DNA of 64,000 bases from positions 8,809,315 through 8,873,314 of the forward strand of contig CM041199.1 in the NCBI GenBank assembly GCA_023078555.1. Direction: 5' to 3'. The notes under the pieces were generated by a model. That model did not search any database, was not told where the DNA came from, and saw nothing but the letters and a program-made list of their open reading frames with translations. Origin of the DNA: Ulva prolifera (lineage: Eukaryota; Chlorophyta; Ulvophyceae; Ulvales; Ulvaceae). A program made the translations under genes and the position numbers. Position 1 is the stretch's first letter; each line of letters begins with the position of its first letter. Below, in pieces: positions 1 to 11,926 of this stretch.

Positions 1-62
1 CAGGTGGCTTAAGCAACTCCCAAGCCTGTCTAGTCAACGCCCAAGCATGTTTGCGTAGAAAC
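1..62 (+). repeat. Reference 62-bp monomer (two 21-bp sub-repeats)
   Basis: This is the first complete short monomer and serves as the reference. It starts with the box CAGGTGGCTTAAG (1-13), has a first 21-bp sub-repeat CAACTCCCAAGC-CTGTCTAGT (14-34) and a second sub-repeat (35-55) that ends in ATGTTTGCG, followed by TAGAAAC (56-62). The next monomer begins with the same box at 63. Taken as 21+21+20, the 20-bp part (tail plus box) may be a decayed third sub-repeat, since it keeps a CCA-GG...TTAAG pattern, but that homology is weak and only inferred. This copy carries CAACGCCC in place of CAACTCCC in the second sub-repeat. Confidence 0.95.
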
Positions 63-124
63 CAGGTGGCTTAAGCAACTCCCAAGCCCGTCTAGGCAAC
101 TCCCAAGCATGTTTGCGTAGAATC

Positions 125-207
125 CTGGTCGCTTAAGCAACTCCCAAGCCTGTCTAGGCAACTCCCAAGCCTGTCTAGTCAACTCCCAAGCATGTTTGCG
201 TAGAAAC
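125..207 (+). repeat. Reference 83-bp monomer (three 21-bp sub-repeats)
   Basis: This is an example of the long monomer. It begins with the variant box CTGGTCGCTTAAG at 125 and has three consecutive 21-bp sub-repeats before the TTGCGTAGAAAC tail; the next box starts at 208, so the length is 83 bp, exactly one sub-repeat more than the 62-bp form. The two lengths alternate irregularly along the window. In many blocks a 62-bp monomer with CCCGTCTAGG is followed by an 83-bp one with CCTGTCTAGG and CCTGTCTAGT, making a recurrent 145-bp dimer. I did not find a convincing 104-bp (four sub-repeat) monomer. Confidence 0.93.
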
Positions 208-414
208 CTGGTGGCTTAAGCAACTCCCAAGCCCGTCTAGGCAACTCCCAAGCATATTTGCTTAGAAAGCTGGTCGCTTAAGCAACTCCCAAGCCCGTCT
301 AGGCAACTCCCAAGCATAATTGCATAGATACCAGGTGGCTTAAGCAACTCCCAAGCCTGTCTACGCAACTCTCAAGCATGTCTAGTCAACTCCTCAGCAT
401 GTTTGCGTAGAAAC

Positions 415-476
415 AAAGTCGTTTTAGCAACTCCCAAGCATGTCTAGTCAACTCCCAAGCATAATTGCATAGATAC
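415..476 (+). repeat. Variant 62-bp monomer with AAAGTCGTTTTAG box
   Basis: In this monomer class the usual CAGGTGGCTTAAG box is replaced by AAAGTCGTTTTAG (415-427), which removes the GCTTAAGC palindrome. In the copies I followed the preceding sub-repeat reads CAACTCC-TCAGC or a close form such as CAACTCC-TCACC or CAACTCCCAAGC, and the following one usually reads CATGTCTAGT, so the class is defined by linked changes and not by the box alone. At least 60 copies occur in the window, unevenly spaced, often next to HOR junctions. Read on the minus strand, this monomer produces the recurrent peptide string AKTTLFLRKHA, which explains why so many apparent minus-strand reading frames share the same N-terminal part. 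It is a sequence class of the satellite, not a coding element. Confidence 0.9.
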
Positions 477-1204
477 CAGGTGGCTTAAGCAACTCCCAAG
501 CCTGTCTAGGCAACTCCCAAGCATGTTTGCGTAGAAACCTGGTCGCTTAAGCAACTCCCAAGCCTGTCTAGGCAACTCCCAAGCCTGTCTAGTCAACTCC
601 CAAGCATGTTTGCGTAGAAACCTGGTGGCTTAAGCAACTCCCAAGCCCGTCTAGGCAACTCCCAAGCATGTCTACTCAAGTCCCAAGCATATTTGCGTAG
701 AAACCAGGTGGCTTAAGCAACTCCCAAGCCTGTCTAGGCAACTCCCAAGCATAATTGCATAGATACCATGTGGCTTAAGCAACTTCCAAGCCTGTCTAGT
801 CAAGTCCCAAGCATGTTCGCGTAGAAACCAGGTGGCTTAAGCAACTCCCAAGCCTGTCTAGGCAACTCCCAAGCATAATTGCATAGATACCAGGTGGCTT
901 AAGCAACTCCCAAGCCTGTCTAGTCAACGCCCAAGCATGTTTGCGTAGAAACCAGGTGGCTTAAGCAACTCCCAAGCCCGTCTAGGCAACTCCCAAGCAT
1001 GTTTGCGTAGAATCCTGGTCGCTTAAGCAACTCCCAAGCCTGTCTAGGCAACTCCCAAGCCTGTCTAGTCAACTCCCAAGCATGTTTGCGTAGAAACCTG
1101 GTGGCTTAAGCAACTCCCAAGCCCGTCTAGGCAACTCCCAAGCATATTTGCTTAGAAAGCTGGTCGCTTAAGCAACTCCCAAGCCCGTCTAGGCAACTCC
1201 CAAG

Positions 1205-2322
1205 CATAATTGCATAGATACCAGGTGGCTTAAGCAACTCCCAAGCCTGTCTACGCAACTCTCAAGCATGTCTAGTCAACTCCTCAGCATGTTTGCGTAG
1301 AAACAAAGTCGTTTTAGCAACTCCCAAGCATGTCTAGTCAACTCCCAAGCATAATTGCATAGATACCAGGTGGCTTAAGCAACTCCCAAGCCTGTCTAGG
1401 CAACTCCCAAGCATGTTTGCGTAGAAACCTGGTCGCTTAAGCAACTCCCAAGCCTGTCTAGGCAACTCCCAAGCCTGTCTAGTCAACTCCCAAGCATGTT
1501 TGCGTAGAAACCTGGTGGCTTAAGCAACTCCCAAGCCCGTCTAGGCAACTCCCAAGCATAATTGCATAGATACCAGGTGGCTTAAGCAACTCCCAAGCCT
1601 GTCTACGCAACTCCCAAGCATGTCTAGTCAACTCCTCAGCATGTTTGCGTAGAAACAAAGTCGTTTTAGCAACTCCCAAGCATGTCTAGTCAACTCCCAA
1701 GCATAATTGCATAGATACCATGTGGCTTAAGCAACTCCCAAGCCTGTCTAGTCAAGTCCCAAGCATAATTGCATAGATACCAGGTGGCTTAAGCAACTCC
1801 CAAGCCTGTCTACGCAACTCTCAAGCATGTCTAGTCAACTCCTCAGCATGTTTGCGTAGAAACAAAGTCGTTTTAGCAACTCCCAAGCATGTCTAGTCAA
1901 CTCCCAAGCATAATTGCATAGATACCAGGTGGCTTAAGCAACTCCCAAGCCTGTCTAGGCAACTCCCAAGCATGTTTGCGTAGAAACCTGGTCGCTTAAG
2001 CAACTCCCAAGCCTGTCTAGGCAACTCCCAAGCCTGTCTAGTCAACTCCCAAGCATGTTTGCGTAGAAACCTGGTGGCTTAAGCAACTCCCAAGCCCGTC
2101 TAGGCAACTCCCAAGCATAATTGCATAGATACCAGGTGGCTTAAGCAACTCCCAAGCCTGTCTACGCAACTCCCAAGCATGTCTAGTCAACTCCTCAGCA
2201 TGTTTGCGTAGAAACAAAGTCGTTTTAGCAACTCCCAAGCATGTCTAGTCAACTCCCAAGCATAATTGCATAGATACCATGTGGCTTAAGCAACTCCCAA
2301 GCCTGTCTAGTCAAGTCCCAAG
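1205..2322. repeat. Two 559-bp tandem units (1205-1763, 1764-2322)
   Basis: CATAATTGC at 1205 recurs at 1764 and again at 2323, and the sequence between is repeated with an offset of 559 (five 62-bp plus three 83-bp monomers). Each unit contains two AAAGTCG-box monomers. A truncated third unit continues from 2323 to about 2480 before a different monomer order takes over. The same arrangement recurs 3,043 bp downstream at about 4248-5365, so the 559-bp duplication predates the 3,043-bp one. Confidence 0.85.
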
Positions 2323-3360
2323 CATAATTGCATAGATACCAGGTGGCTTAAGCAACTCCCAAGCCTGTCTACGCAACTCCCAAGCATGTCTAGTCAACTC
2401 CTCAGCATGTTTGCGTAGAAACAAAGTCGTTTTAGCAACTCCCAAGCATGTCTAGTCAACTCCCAAGCATAATTGCATAGATACCATGTGGCTTAAGCAA
2501 CTCCCAAGCCTGTCTAGTCAAGTCCCAAGCATGTTCGCGTAGAAACCAGGTGGCTTAAGCAACTCCCAAGCCCGTCTAGGCAACTCCCAAGCATGTTTGC
2601 GTAGAAACCTGGTCGCTTAAGCAACTCCCAAGCCTGTCTAGGCAACTCCCAAGCATGTCTACTCAACTCCCAAGCATGTTTGCGTAGACTCCAGGCGGCT
2701 TAAGCAACTCCCAAGCCTGTCTAGGCAACTCCCAAGCATGTTTGCGTAGAAACCTGGTCGCTTAAGCAACTCCCAAGCCTGTCTAGGCAACTGCCAAGCC
2801 TGTCTAGTCAAGTCCCAAGCATGTTTGCGTAGAAACCAGGTGGCTTAAGCAACTCCCAAGCCTGTCTAGGCAACTCCCAAGCATGTTTGCATAGATACCA
2901 GGTGGCTTAAGCAACTCCCAAGCCTGTCTAGTCAACTCCCAAGCATGTTTGCGTAGAAACCAGGTGGCTTAAGCAACTCCCAAGCCCGTCTAGGCAACTC
3001 CCAAGCATGTTTGCGTAGAAACCTGGTCGCTTAAGCAACTCCCAAGCCTGTCTAGGCAACTCCCAAGCATGTCTACTCAACTCCCAAGCATGTTTGCGTA
3101 GACTCCAGGCGGCTTAAGCAACTCCCAAGCCTGTCTAGGCAACTCCCAAGCATGTTTGCGTAGAAACCTGGTCGCTTAAGCAACTCCCAAGCCTGTCTAG
3201 GCAACTGCCAAGCCTGTCCTGTAAAGTCCCAAGCATGTTTGCGTAGAAACCAGGTGGCTTAAGCAACTCCCAAGCCTGTCTAGGCAACTCCCAAGCATGT
3301 TTGCATAGATACCAGGTGGCTTAAGCAACTCCCAAGCCTGTCTAGTCAACTCCCAAGCAT

Positions 3361-6300
3361 AATTGCATAGATACCAGGTGGCTTAAGCAACTCCCAAGCC
3401 TGTCTACGCAACTCTCAAGCATGTCTAGTCAACTCCTCAGCATGTTTGCGTAGAAACAAAGTCGTTTTAGCAACTCCCAAGCATGTCTAGTCAACTCCCA
3501 AGCATAATTGCATAGATACCAGGTGGCTTAAGCAACTCCCAAGCCTGTCTAGGCAACTCCCAAGCATGTTTGCGTAGAAACCTGGTCGCTTAAGCAACTC
3601 CCAAGCCTGTCTAGGCAACTCCCAAGCCTGTCTAGTCAACTCCCAAGCATGTTTGCGTAGAAACCTGGTGGCTTAAGCAACTCCCAAGCCCGTCTAGGCA
3701 ACTCCCAAGCATGTCTACTCAAGTCCCAAGCATATTTGCGTAGAAACCAGGTGGCTTAAGCAACTCCCAAGCCTGTCTAGGCAACTCCCAAGCATAATTG
3801 CATAGATACCATGTGGCTTAAGCAACTTCCAAGCCTGTCTAGTCAAGTCCCAAGCATGTTCGCGTAGAAACCAGGTGGCTTAAGCAACTCCCAAGCCTGT
3901 CTAGGCAACTCCCAAGCATAATTGCATAGATACCAGGTGGCTTAAGCAACTCCCAAGCCTGTCTAGTCAACGCCCAAGCATGTTTGCGTAGAAACCAGGT
4001 GGCTTAAGCAACTCCCAAGCCCGTCTAGGCAACTCCCAAGCATGTTTGCGTAGAATCCTGGTCGCTTAAGCAACTCCCAAGCCTGTCTAGGCAACTCCCA
4101 AGCCTGTCTAGTCAACTCCCAAGCATGTTTGCGTAGAAACCTGGTGGCTTAAGCAACTCCCAAGCCCGTCTAGGCAACTCCCAAGCATATTTGCTTAGAA
4201 AGCTGGTCGCTTAAGCAACTCCCAAGCCCGTCTAGGCAACTCCCAAGCATAATTGCATAGATACCAGGTGGCTTAAGCAACTCCCAAGCCTGTCTACGCA
4301 ACTCTCAAGCATGTCTAGTCAACTCCTCAGCATGTTTGCGTAGAAACAAAGTCGTTTTAGCAACTCCCAAGCATGTCTAGTCAACTCCCAAGCATAATTG
4401 CATAGATACCAGGTGGCTTAAGCAACTCCCAAGCCTGTCTAGGCAACTCCCAAGCATGTTTGCGTAGAAACCTGGTCGCTTAAGCAACTCCCAAGCCTGT
4501 CTAGGCAACTCCCAAGCCTGTCTAGTCAACTCCCAAGCATGTTTGCGTAGAAACCTGGTGGCTTAAGCAACTCCCAAGCCCGTCTAGGCAACTCCCAAGC
4601 ATAATTGCATAGATACCAGGTGGCTTAAGCAACTCCCAAGCCTGTCTACGCAACTCCCAAGCATGTCTAGTCAACTCCTCAGCATGTTTGCGTAGAAACA
4701 AAGTCGTTTTAGCAACTCCCAAGCATGTCTAGTCAACTCCCAAGCATAATTGCATAGATACCATGTGGCTTAAGCAACTCCCAAGCCTGTCTAGTCAAGT
4801 CCCAAGCATAATTGCATAGATACCAGGTGGCTTAAGCAACTCCCAAGCCTGTCTACGCAACTCTCAAGCATGTCTAGTCAACTCCTCAGCATGTTTGCGT
4901 AGAAACAAAGTCGTTTTAGCAACTCCCAAGCATGTCTAGTCAACTCCCAAGCATAATTGCATAGATACCAGGTGGCTTAAGCAACTCCCAAGCCTGTCTA
5001 GGCAACTCCCAAGCATGTTTGCGTAGAAACCTGGTCGCTTAAGCAACTCCCAAGCCTGTCTAGGCAACTCCCAAGCCTGTCTAGTCAACTCCCAAGCATG
5101 TTTGCGTAGAAACCTGGTGGCTTAAGCAGCTCCCAAGCCCGTCTAGGCAACTCCCAAGCATAATTGCATAGATACCAGGTGGCTTAAGCAACTCCCAAGC
5201 CTGTCTACGCAACTCCCAAGCATGTCTAGTCAACTCCTCAGCATGTTTGCGTAGAAACAAAGTCGTTTTAGCAACTCCCAAGCATGTCTAGTCAACTCCC
5301 AAGCATAATTGCATAGATACCATGTGGCTTAAGCAACTCCCAAGCCTGTCTAGTCAAGTCCCAAGCATAATTGCATAGATACCAGGTGGCTTAAGCAACT
5401 CCCAAGCCTGTCTACGCAACTCCCAAGCATGTCTAGTCAACTCCTCAGCATGTTTGCGTAGAAACAAAGTCGTTTTAGCAACTCCCAAGCATGTCTAGTC
5501 AACTCCCAAGCATAATTGCATAGATACCATGTGGCTTAAGCAACTCCCAAGCCTGTCTAGTCAAGTCCCAAGCATGTTCGCGTAGAAACCAGGTGGCTTA
5601 AGCAACTCCCAAGCCCGTCTAGGCAACTCCCAAGCATGTTTGCGTAGAAACCTGGTCGCTTAAGCAACTCCCAAGCCTGTCTAGGCAACTCCGAAGCATG
5701 TCTACTCAACTCCCAAGCATGTTTGCGTAGACTCCAGGCGGCTTAAGCAACTCCCAAGCCTGTCTAGGCAACTCCCAAGCATGTTTGCGTAGAAACCTGG
5801 TCGCTTAAGCAACTCCCAAGCCTGTCTAGGCAACTGCCAAGCCTGTCTAGTCAAGTCCCAAGCATGTTTGCGTAGAAACCAGGTGGCTTAAGCAACTCCC
5901 AAGCCTGTCTAGGCAACTCCCAAGCATGTTTGCATAGATACCAGGTGGCTTAAGCAACTCCCAAGCCTGTCTAGTCAACTCCCAAGCATGTTTGCGTAGA
6001 AACCAGGTGGCTTAAGCAACTCCCAAGCCCGTCTAGGCAACTCCCAAGCATGTTTGCGTAGAAACCTGGTCGCTTAAGCAACTCCCAAGCCTGTCTAGGC
6101 AACTCCCAAGCATGTCTACTCAACTCCCAAGCATGTTTGCGTAGACTCCAGGCGGCTTAAGCAACTCCCAAGCCTGTCTAGGCAACTCCCAAGCATGTTT
6201 GCGTAGAAACCTGGTCGCTTAAGCAACTCCCAAGCCTGTCTAGGCAACTGCCAAGCCTGTCCTGTAAAGTCCCAAGCATGTTTGCGTAGAAACCAGGTGG

Positions 6301-6403
6301 CTTAAGCAACTCCCAAGCCTGTCTAGGCAACTCCCAAGCATGTTTGCATAGATACCAGGTGGCTTAAGCAACTCCCAAGCCTGTCTAGTCAACTCCCAAG
6401 CAT
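3361..6403. repeat. 3,043-bp higher-order repeat, copy 2
   Basis: This is a tandem copy of 318-3360 and nearly identical to it. The substitutions I noticed are an A to G at 5129 (CAGCTCCC where copy 1 has CAACTCCC) and a C to G at 5693 (CTCCGAAGC). The rare CCTGTCCTGTAAAG variant is at about 6255. At 6404 the sequence goes on with GTTTGCGTAG where copy 2 began with AATTGCATAG, so no third tandem copy follows. So few changes over 3 kb point to a recent duplication or ongoing homogenisation. Confidence 0.9.
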
Positions 6404-7621
6404 GTTTGCGTAGAAACCAGGTGGCTTAAGCAACTCCCAAGCCCGTCTAGGCAACTCCCAAGCATGTTTGCGTAGAAACCTGGTCGCTTAAGCAACTCCC
6501 AAGCCTGTCTAGGCAACTGCCAAGCCTGTCTAGTCAAGTCCCAAGCATGTTTGCGTAGAAACCAGGTGGCTTAAGCAACTCCCAAGCCTGTCTAGGCAAC
6601 TCCCAAGCATGTTTGCGTAGAAACCAGGTGGCTTAAGCAACTCCCAAGCCTGTCTAGGCAACTCCCAAGCATAATTGCATGGATACCAGGTGGCTTAAGC
6701 AACTCCCAAGCCTGTCTAGGCAACTCCCAAGCATGTCTACTCAACTCCCAAGCATGTTTGCGTAGACTCCAGGCGGCTTAAGCAACTCCCAAGCCTGTCT
6801 AGGCAACTCCCAAGCATGTTTGCGTAGAAACCTGGTCGCTTAAGCAACTCCCAAGCCTGTCTAGGCAAGTCCCAAGCATGTTCGCGTAGAAACCAGGTGG
6901 CTTAAGCAACTCCCAAGCCTGTCTAGGCAACTCCCAAGCATAATTGCATAGATACCAGGTGGCTTAAGCAACTCCCAAGCCTGTCTAGTCAACGCCCAAG
7001 CATGTTTGCGTAGAAACCAGGTGGCTTAAGCAACTCCCAAGCCCGTCTAGGCAACTCCCAAGCATGTTTGCGTAGAATCCTGGTCGCTTAAGCAACTCCC
7101 AAGCCTGTCTAGGCAACTCCCAAGCCTGTCTAGTCAACTCCCAAGCATGTTTGCGTAGAAACCTGGTGGCTTAAGCAACTCCCAAGCCCGTCTAGGCAAC
7201 TCCCAAGCATATTTGCTTAGAAAGCTGGTCGCTTAAGCAACTCCCAAGCCCGTCTAGGCAACTCCCAAGCATAATTGCATAGATACCAGGTGGCTTAAGC
7301 AACTCCCAAGCCTGTCTACGCAACTCTCAAGCATGTCTAGTCAACTCCTCAGCATGTTTGCGTAGAAACAAAGTCGTTTTAGCAACTCCCAAGCATGTCT
7401 AGTCAACTCCCAAGCATAATTGCATAGATACCATGTGGCTTAAGCAACTTCCAAGCCTGTCTAGTCAAGTCCCAAGCATATTTGCGTAGAAACCAGGTGG
7501 CTTAAGCAACTCCCAAGCCTGTCTAGGCAACTCCCAAGCATAATTGCATAGATACCAGGTGGCTTAAGCAACTCCCAAGCCTGTCTAGGCAACTCCCAAG
7601 CATGTTTGCGTAGAAACCTGG
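5362..7621. repeat. 2.26-kb segment, first of three copies (5.4, 8.7 and 12.2 kb)
   Basis: This segment recurs at about 8673-10932 (offset 3,311) and at about 12235-14494 (a further 3,562). It overlaps the end of the second 3,043-bp HOR and runs past it. Markers present in all three copies are CCTGTCCTGTAAAG (about 6255), a unique GCATGGATACC tail (6677), and CATATTTGCTTAGAAAGC (about 7207). After 7621 the copies separate: here the box is CTGGTGGC, in the other two CTGGTCGC. Confidence 0.88.
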
Positions 7622-8364
7622 TGGCTTAAGCAACTCCCAAGCCTGTCTAGTCAACTCCCAAGCATGTTTGCGTAGAAACCAGGTGGCTTAAGCAACTCCC
7701 AAGCCCGTCTAGGCAACTCCCAAGCATGTTTGCGTAGAAACCTGGTCGCTTAAGCAACTCCTAAGCCAGTCTAGGCAACTCCCAAGCATGTCTACTCTAC
7801 TCCCAAGCATGTTTGCGTAGACTCCAGGCGGCTTAAGCAACTCCCAAGCCCGTCTAGGCAACTCCCAAGCATATTTGCTCAGAAAGCTGGTCCCTTAAGC
7901 AACTCCCAAGCCCGTCTAGGCAACTCCCAAGCATAATTGCATAGATACCAGGTGGCTTAAGCAACTCCCAAGCCTGTCTACGCAACTCCCAAGCATGTCT
8001 AGTCAACTCCTCAGCATGTTTGCGTAGAAACAAAGTCGTTTTAGCAACTCCCAAGCATGTCTAGTCAACTCCCAAGCATAATTGCATAGATACCATGTGG
8101 CTTAAGCAACTCCCAAGCCTGTCTAGTCAAGTCCCAAGCATAATTGCATAGATACCAGGTGGCTTAAGCAACTCCCAAGCCTGTCTAGTCAACGCCCAAG
8201 CATGTTTGCGTAGAAACCTGGTCGCTTAAGCAACTCCCAAGCCTGTCTAGGCAACTTCCAAGCATGTCTACTCAACTCCCAAGCATGTTCGCGTAGAAAC
8301 CAGGTGGCTTAAGCAACTCCCAAGCCTGTCTAGGCAACTCCCAAGCATAATTGCATAGATACCA
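7622..8364. repeat. Satellite stretch sharing its left part with 11.9-12.4 kb
   Basis: The left part of this stretch (to about 8108) matches 11924-12407 with an offset of 4,307, including the rare variants CTACTCTACTCCC (about 7793), TTTGCTCAGAAAGC (about 7875) and CTGGTCCCTTAAG. The rest differs and resembles material at about 8.3-8.4 kb. So the 12-kb region is a patchwork: its beginning comes from this type and its continuation from the type at 8.9 kb. No gene or unique sequence is present. Confidence 0.8.
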
Positions 8365-11300
8365 GGTGGCTTAAGCAACTCCCAAGCCTGTCTAGTCAAC
8401 GCCCAAGCATGTTTGCGTAGAAACCAGGTGGCTTAAGCAACTCCCAAGCCCGTCTAGGCAACTCCCAAGCATGTTTGCGTAGAAACCTGGTCGCTTAAGC
8501 AACTCCTAAGCCAGTCTAGGCAACTCCCAAGCATGTCTACTCAACTCCCAAGCATGTTTGCGTAGACTCCAGGCGGCTTAAGCAACTCCCAAGCCCGTCT
8601 AGGCAACTCCCAAGCATATTTGCTTAGAAAGCTGGTCCCTTAAGCAACTCCCAAGCCCGTCTAGGCAACTCCCAAGCATAATTGCATAGATACCAGGTGG
8701 CTTAAGCAACTCCCAAGCCTGTCTACGCAACTCCCAAGCATGTCTAGTCAACTCCTCAGCATGTTTGCGTAGAAACAAAGTCGTTTTAGCAACTCCCAAG
8801 CATGTCTAGTCAACTCCCAAGCATAATTGCATAGATACCATGTGGCTTAAGCAACTCCCAAGCCTGTCTAGTCAAGTCCCAAGCATGTTCGCGTAGAAAC
8901 CAGGTGGCTTAAGCAACTCCCAAGCCCGTCTAGGCAACTCCCAAGCATGTTTGCGTAGAAACCTGGTCGCTTAAGCAACTCCCAAGCCTGTCTAGGCAAC
9001 TCCCAAGCATGTCTACTCAACTCCCAAGCATGTTTGCGTAGACTCCAGGCGGCTTAAGCAACTCCCAAGCCTGTCTAGGCAACTCCCAAGCATGTTTGCG
9101 TAGAAACCTGGTCGCTTAAGCAACTCCCAAGCCTGTCTAGGCAACTGCCAAGCCTGTCTAGTCAAGTCCCAAGCATGTTTGCGTAGAAACCAGGTGGCTT
9201 AAGCAACTCCCAAGCCTGTCTAGGCAACTCCCAAGCATGTTTGCATAGATACCAGGTGGCTTAAGCAACTCCCAAGCCTGTCTAGTCAACTCCCAAGCAT
9301 GTTTGCGTAGAAACCAGGTGGCTTAAGCAACTCCCAAGCCCGTCTAGGCAACTCCCAAGCATGTTTGCGTAGAAACCTGGTCGCTTAAGCAACTCCCAAG
9401 CCTGTCTAGGCAACTCCCAAGCATGTCTACTCAACTCCCAAGCATGTTTGCGTAGACTCCAGGCGGCTTAAGCAACTCCCAAGCCTGTTTAGGCAACTCC
9501 CAAGCATGTTTGCGTAGAAACCTGGTCGCTTAAGCAACTCCCAAGCCTGTCTAGGCAACTGCCAAGCCTGTCCTGTAAAGTCCCAAGCATGTTTGCGTAG
9601 AAACCAGGTGGCTTAAGCAACTCCCAAGCCTGTCTAGGCAACTCCCAAGCATGTTTGCATAGATACCAGGTGGCTTAAGCAACTCCCAAGCCTGTCTAGT
9701 CAACTCCCAAGCATGTTTGCGTAGAAACCAGGTGGCTTAAGCAACTCCCAAGCCCGTCTAGGCAACTCCCAAGCATGTTTGCGTAGAAACCTGGTCGCTT
9801 AAGCAACTCCCAAGCCTGTCTAGGCAACTGCCAAGCCTGTCTAGTCAAGTCCCAAGCATGTTTGCGTAGAAACCAGGTGGCTTAAGCAACTCCCAAGCCT
9901 GTCTAGGCAACTCCCAAGCATGTTTGCGTAGAAACCAGGTGGCTTAAGCAACTCCCAAGCCTGTCTAGGCAACTCCCAAGCATAATTGCATGGATACCAG
10001 GTGGCTTAAGCAACTCCCAAGCCTGTCTAGGCAACTCCCAAGCATGTCTACTCAACTCCCAAGCATGTTTGCGTAGACTCCAGGCGGCTTAAGCAACTCC
10101 CAAGCCTGTCTAGGCAACTCCCAAGCATGTTTGCGTAGAAACCTGGTCGCTTAAGCAACTCCCAAGCCTGTCTAGGCAAGTCCCAAGCATGTTCGCGTAG
10201 AAACCAGGTGGCTTAAGCAACTCCCAAGCCTGTCTAGGCAACTCCCAAGCATAATTGCATAGATACCAGGTGGCTTAAGCAACTCCCAAGCCTGTCTAGT
10301 CAACGCCCAAGCATGTTTGCGTAGAAACCAGGTGGCTTAAGCAACTCCCAAGCCCGTCTAGGCAACTCCCAAGCATGTTTGCGTAGAATCCTGGTCGCTT
10401 AAGCAACTCCCAAGCCTGTCTAGGCAACTCCCAAGCCTGTCTAGTCAACTCCCAAGCATGTTTGCGTAGAAACCTGGTGGCTTAAGCAACTCCCAAGCCC
10501 GTCTAGGCAACTCCCAAGCATATTTGCTTAGAAAGCTGGTCGCTTAAGCAACTCCCAAGCCCGTCTAGGCAACTCCCAAGCATAATTGCATAGATACCAG
10601 GTGGCTTAAGCAACTCCCAAGCCTGTCTACGCAACTCTCAAGCATGTCTAGTCAACTCCTCAGCATGTTTGCGTAGAAACAAAGTCGTTTTAGCAACTCC
10701 CAAGCATGTCTAGTCAACTCCCAAGCATAATTGCATAGATACCATGTGGCTTAAGCAACTTCCAAGCCTGTCTAGTCAAGTCCCAAGCATATTTGCGTAG
10801 AAACCAGGTGGCTTAAGCAACTCCCAAGCCTGTCTAGGCAACTCCCAAGCATAATTGCATAGATACCAGGTGGCTTAAGCAACTCCCAAGCCTGTCTAGG
10901 CAACTCCCAAGCATGTTTGCGTAGAAACCTGGTCGCTTAAGCAACTCCCAAGCCTGTCTAGGCAACTCCCAAGCCTGTCTAGTCAACTCCCAAGCATGTT
11001 TGCGTAGAAACCTGGTGGCTTAAGCAACTCCCAAGCCCGTCTAGGCAACTCCCAAGCATAATTGCATAGATACCAGGTGGCTTAAGCAACTCCCAAGCCT
11101 GTCTACGCAACTCCCAAGCATGTCTAGTCAACTCCTCAGCATGTTTGCGTAGAAACAAAGTCGTTTTAGCAACTCCCAAGCATGTCTAGTCAACTCCCAA
11201 GCATAATTGCATAGATACCATGTGGCTTAAGCAACTCCCAAGCCTGTCTAGTCAAGTCCCAAGCATGTTCGCGTATAGAAACCAGGTGGCTTAAGCAACT

Positions 11301-11720
11301 CCCAAGCCTGTCTAGGCAACTCCCAAGCATAATTGCATAGATACCAGGTGGCTTAAGCAACTCCCAAGCCTGTCTAGTCAACGCCCAAGCATGTCTAGTC
11401 AACTCCTCAGCATGTTTGCGTAGAAACAAAGTCGTTTTAGCAACTCCCAAGCATGTCTAGTCAACTCCCAAGCATAATTGCATAGATACCATGTGGCTTA
11501 AGCAACTCCCAAGCATGTCTAGTCAAGTCCCAAGCATAATTGCATAGATACCAGGTGGCTGAAGCAACTCCCAAGCCTGTCTACGCAACTCCCAAGCATG
11601 TCTAGTCAACTCCTCAGCATGTTTGCGTAGAAACAAAGTCGTTTTAGCAACTCCCAAGCATGTCTAGTCAACTCCCAAGCATAATTGCAAAGATACCATG
11701 TGGCTTAAGCAACTCCCAAG
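8365..11720. repeat. 3,562-bp-spaced higher-order repeat, copy 1
   Basis: This block matches 11927-15138 with an offset of 3,562 (28 short plus 22 long monomers) up to about 11060, and then with an offset of 3,417 because the downstream copy lacks 145 bp. It contains the second 2.26-kb segment. The GCATGGATACC marker is at 9988, and a 64-bp monomer with an extra TA at 11274 lies near the right end. A single C to T (CCTGTTTAGG, about 9490) sets it apart from the copies on either side. Confidence 0.87.
11219..11282 (+). repeat. 64-bp monomer with a 2-bp TA insertion
   Basis: This monomer ends GCGTATAGAAAC where the standard form is GCGTAGAAAC, so it is 64 bp long. The same change is found at 14636-14699 and 18549-18612, at offsets (3,417 and 3,913) that equal those of the surrounding HOR copies. 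It is a shared-derived marker showing that the three blocks descend from one ancestral copy, and the only indel I noticed in this part of the window that is not a whole sub-repeat. Confidence 0.9.
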
Positions 11721-11926
11721 CCTGTCTAGGCAACTCCCAAGCATGTTTGCGTAGAAACCTGGTCGCTTAAGCAACTCCCAAGGCTGTCTAGGCAACTCCC
11801 AAGCATGTCTAGTCTACTCGCAAGCATGTTTGCGTAGAAACCTGGTCGCTTAAGCAACTCCCAAGCCGGTCTAGGCAACTCCCAAACCTGTCTAGTCAAC
11901 TCCTAAGCATGTTTGCGTAGAAACCT
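11721..11926. repeat. Short junction stretch with AAGGCTGTC and CCCAAACCTG variants
   Basis: Between the two 3,562-bp-spaced copies lie a few monomers carrying CAAGGCTGTCTAGG, CTACTCGCAAGC and CCGGTCTAGG followed by CCCAAACCTG. This combination is otherwise found only from about 28.4 kb onward (28.44, 32.0, 36.2, 41.3 and 43.9 kb). It is therefore a small island of the right-hand repeat family inside the left-hand one. Confidence 0.8.

Larger units (their letters stand above)
1..1558. repeat. 890-bp tandem duplication (1-890 and 891-1558)
   Basis: Bases 1-668 recur at 891-1558 with an offset of 890, including diagnostic variants such as GTAGAATCCTGG (about 117 and 1007) and CATATTTGCTTAGAAAGC (about 245 and 1135). 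After 668/1558 the copies part: the first goes on with CATGTCTACTCAAG, the second with CATAATTGC. An 890-bp unit equals nine 62-bp plus four 83-bp monomers. The second copy is also the start of the 559-bp tandem that follows. I saw no mismatch in the parts compared. Confidence 0.88.
318..3360. repeat. 3,043-bp higher-order repeat, copy 1
   Basis: This block is repeated directly downstream at 3361-6403 with a constant offset of 3,043. The period fits 29 short plus 15 long monomers. Internal landmarks kept in both copies include the nested 559-bp units, the box CTCCAGGCGG (about 2689), and a rare altered sub-repeat, CCTGTCCTGTAAAG, at about 3212. Boundaries are good to about 20 bp because all flanks are the same satellite. 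It overlaps the 890-bp duplication at its left end. Confidence 0.9.
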
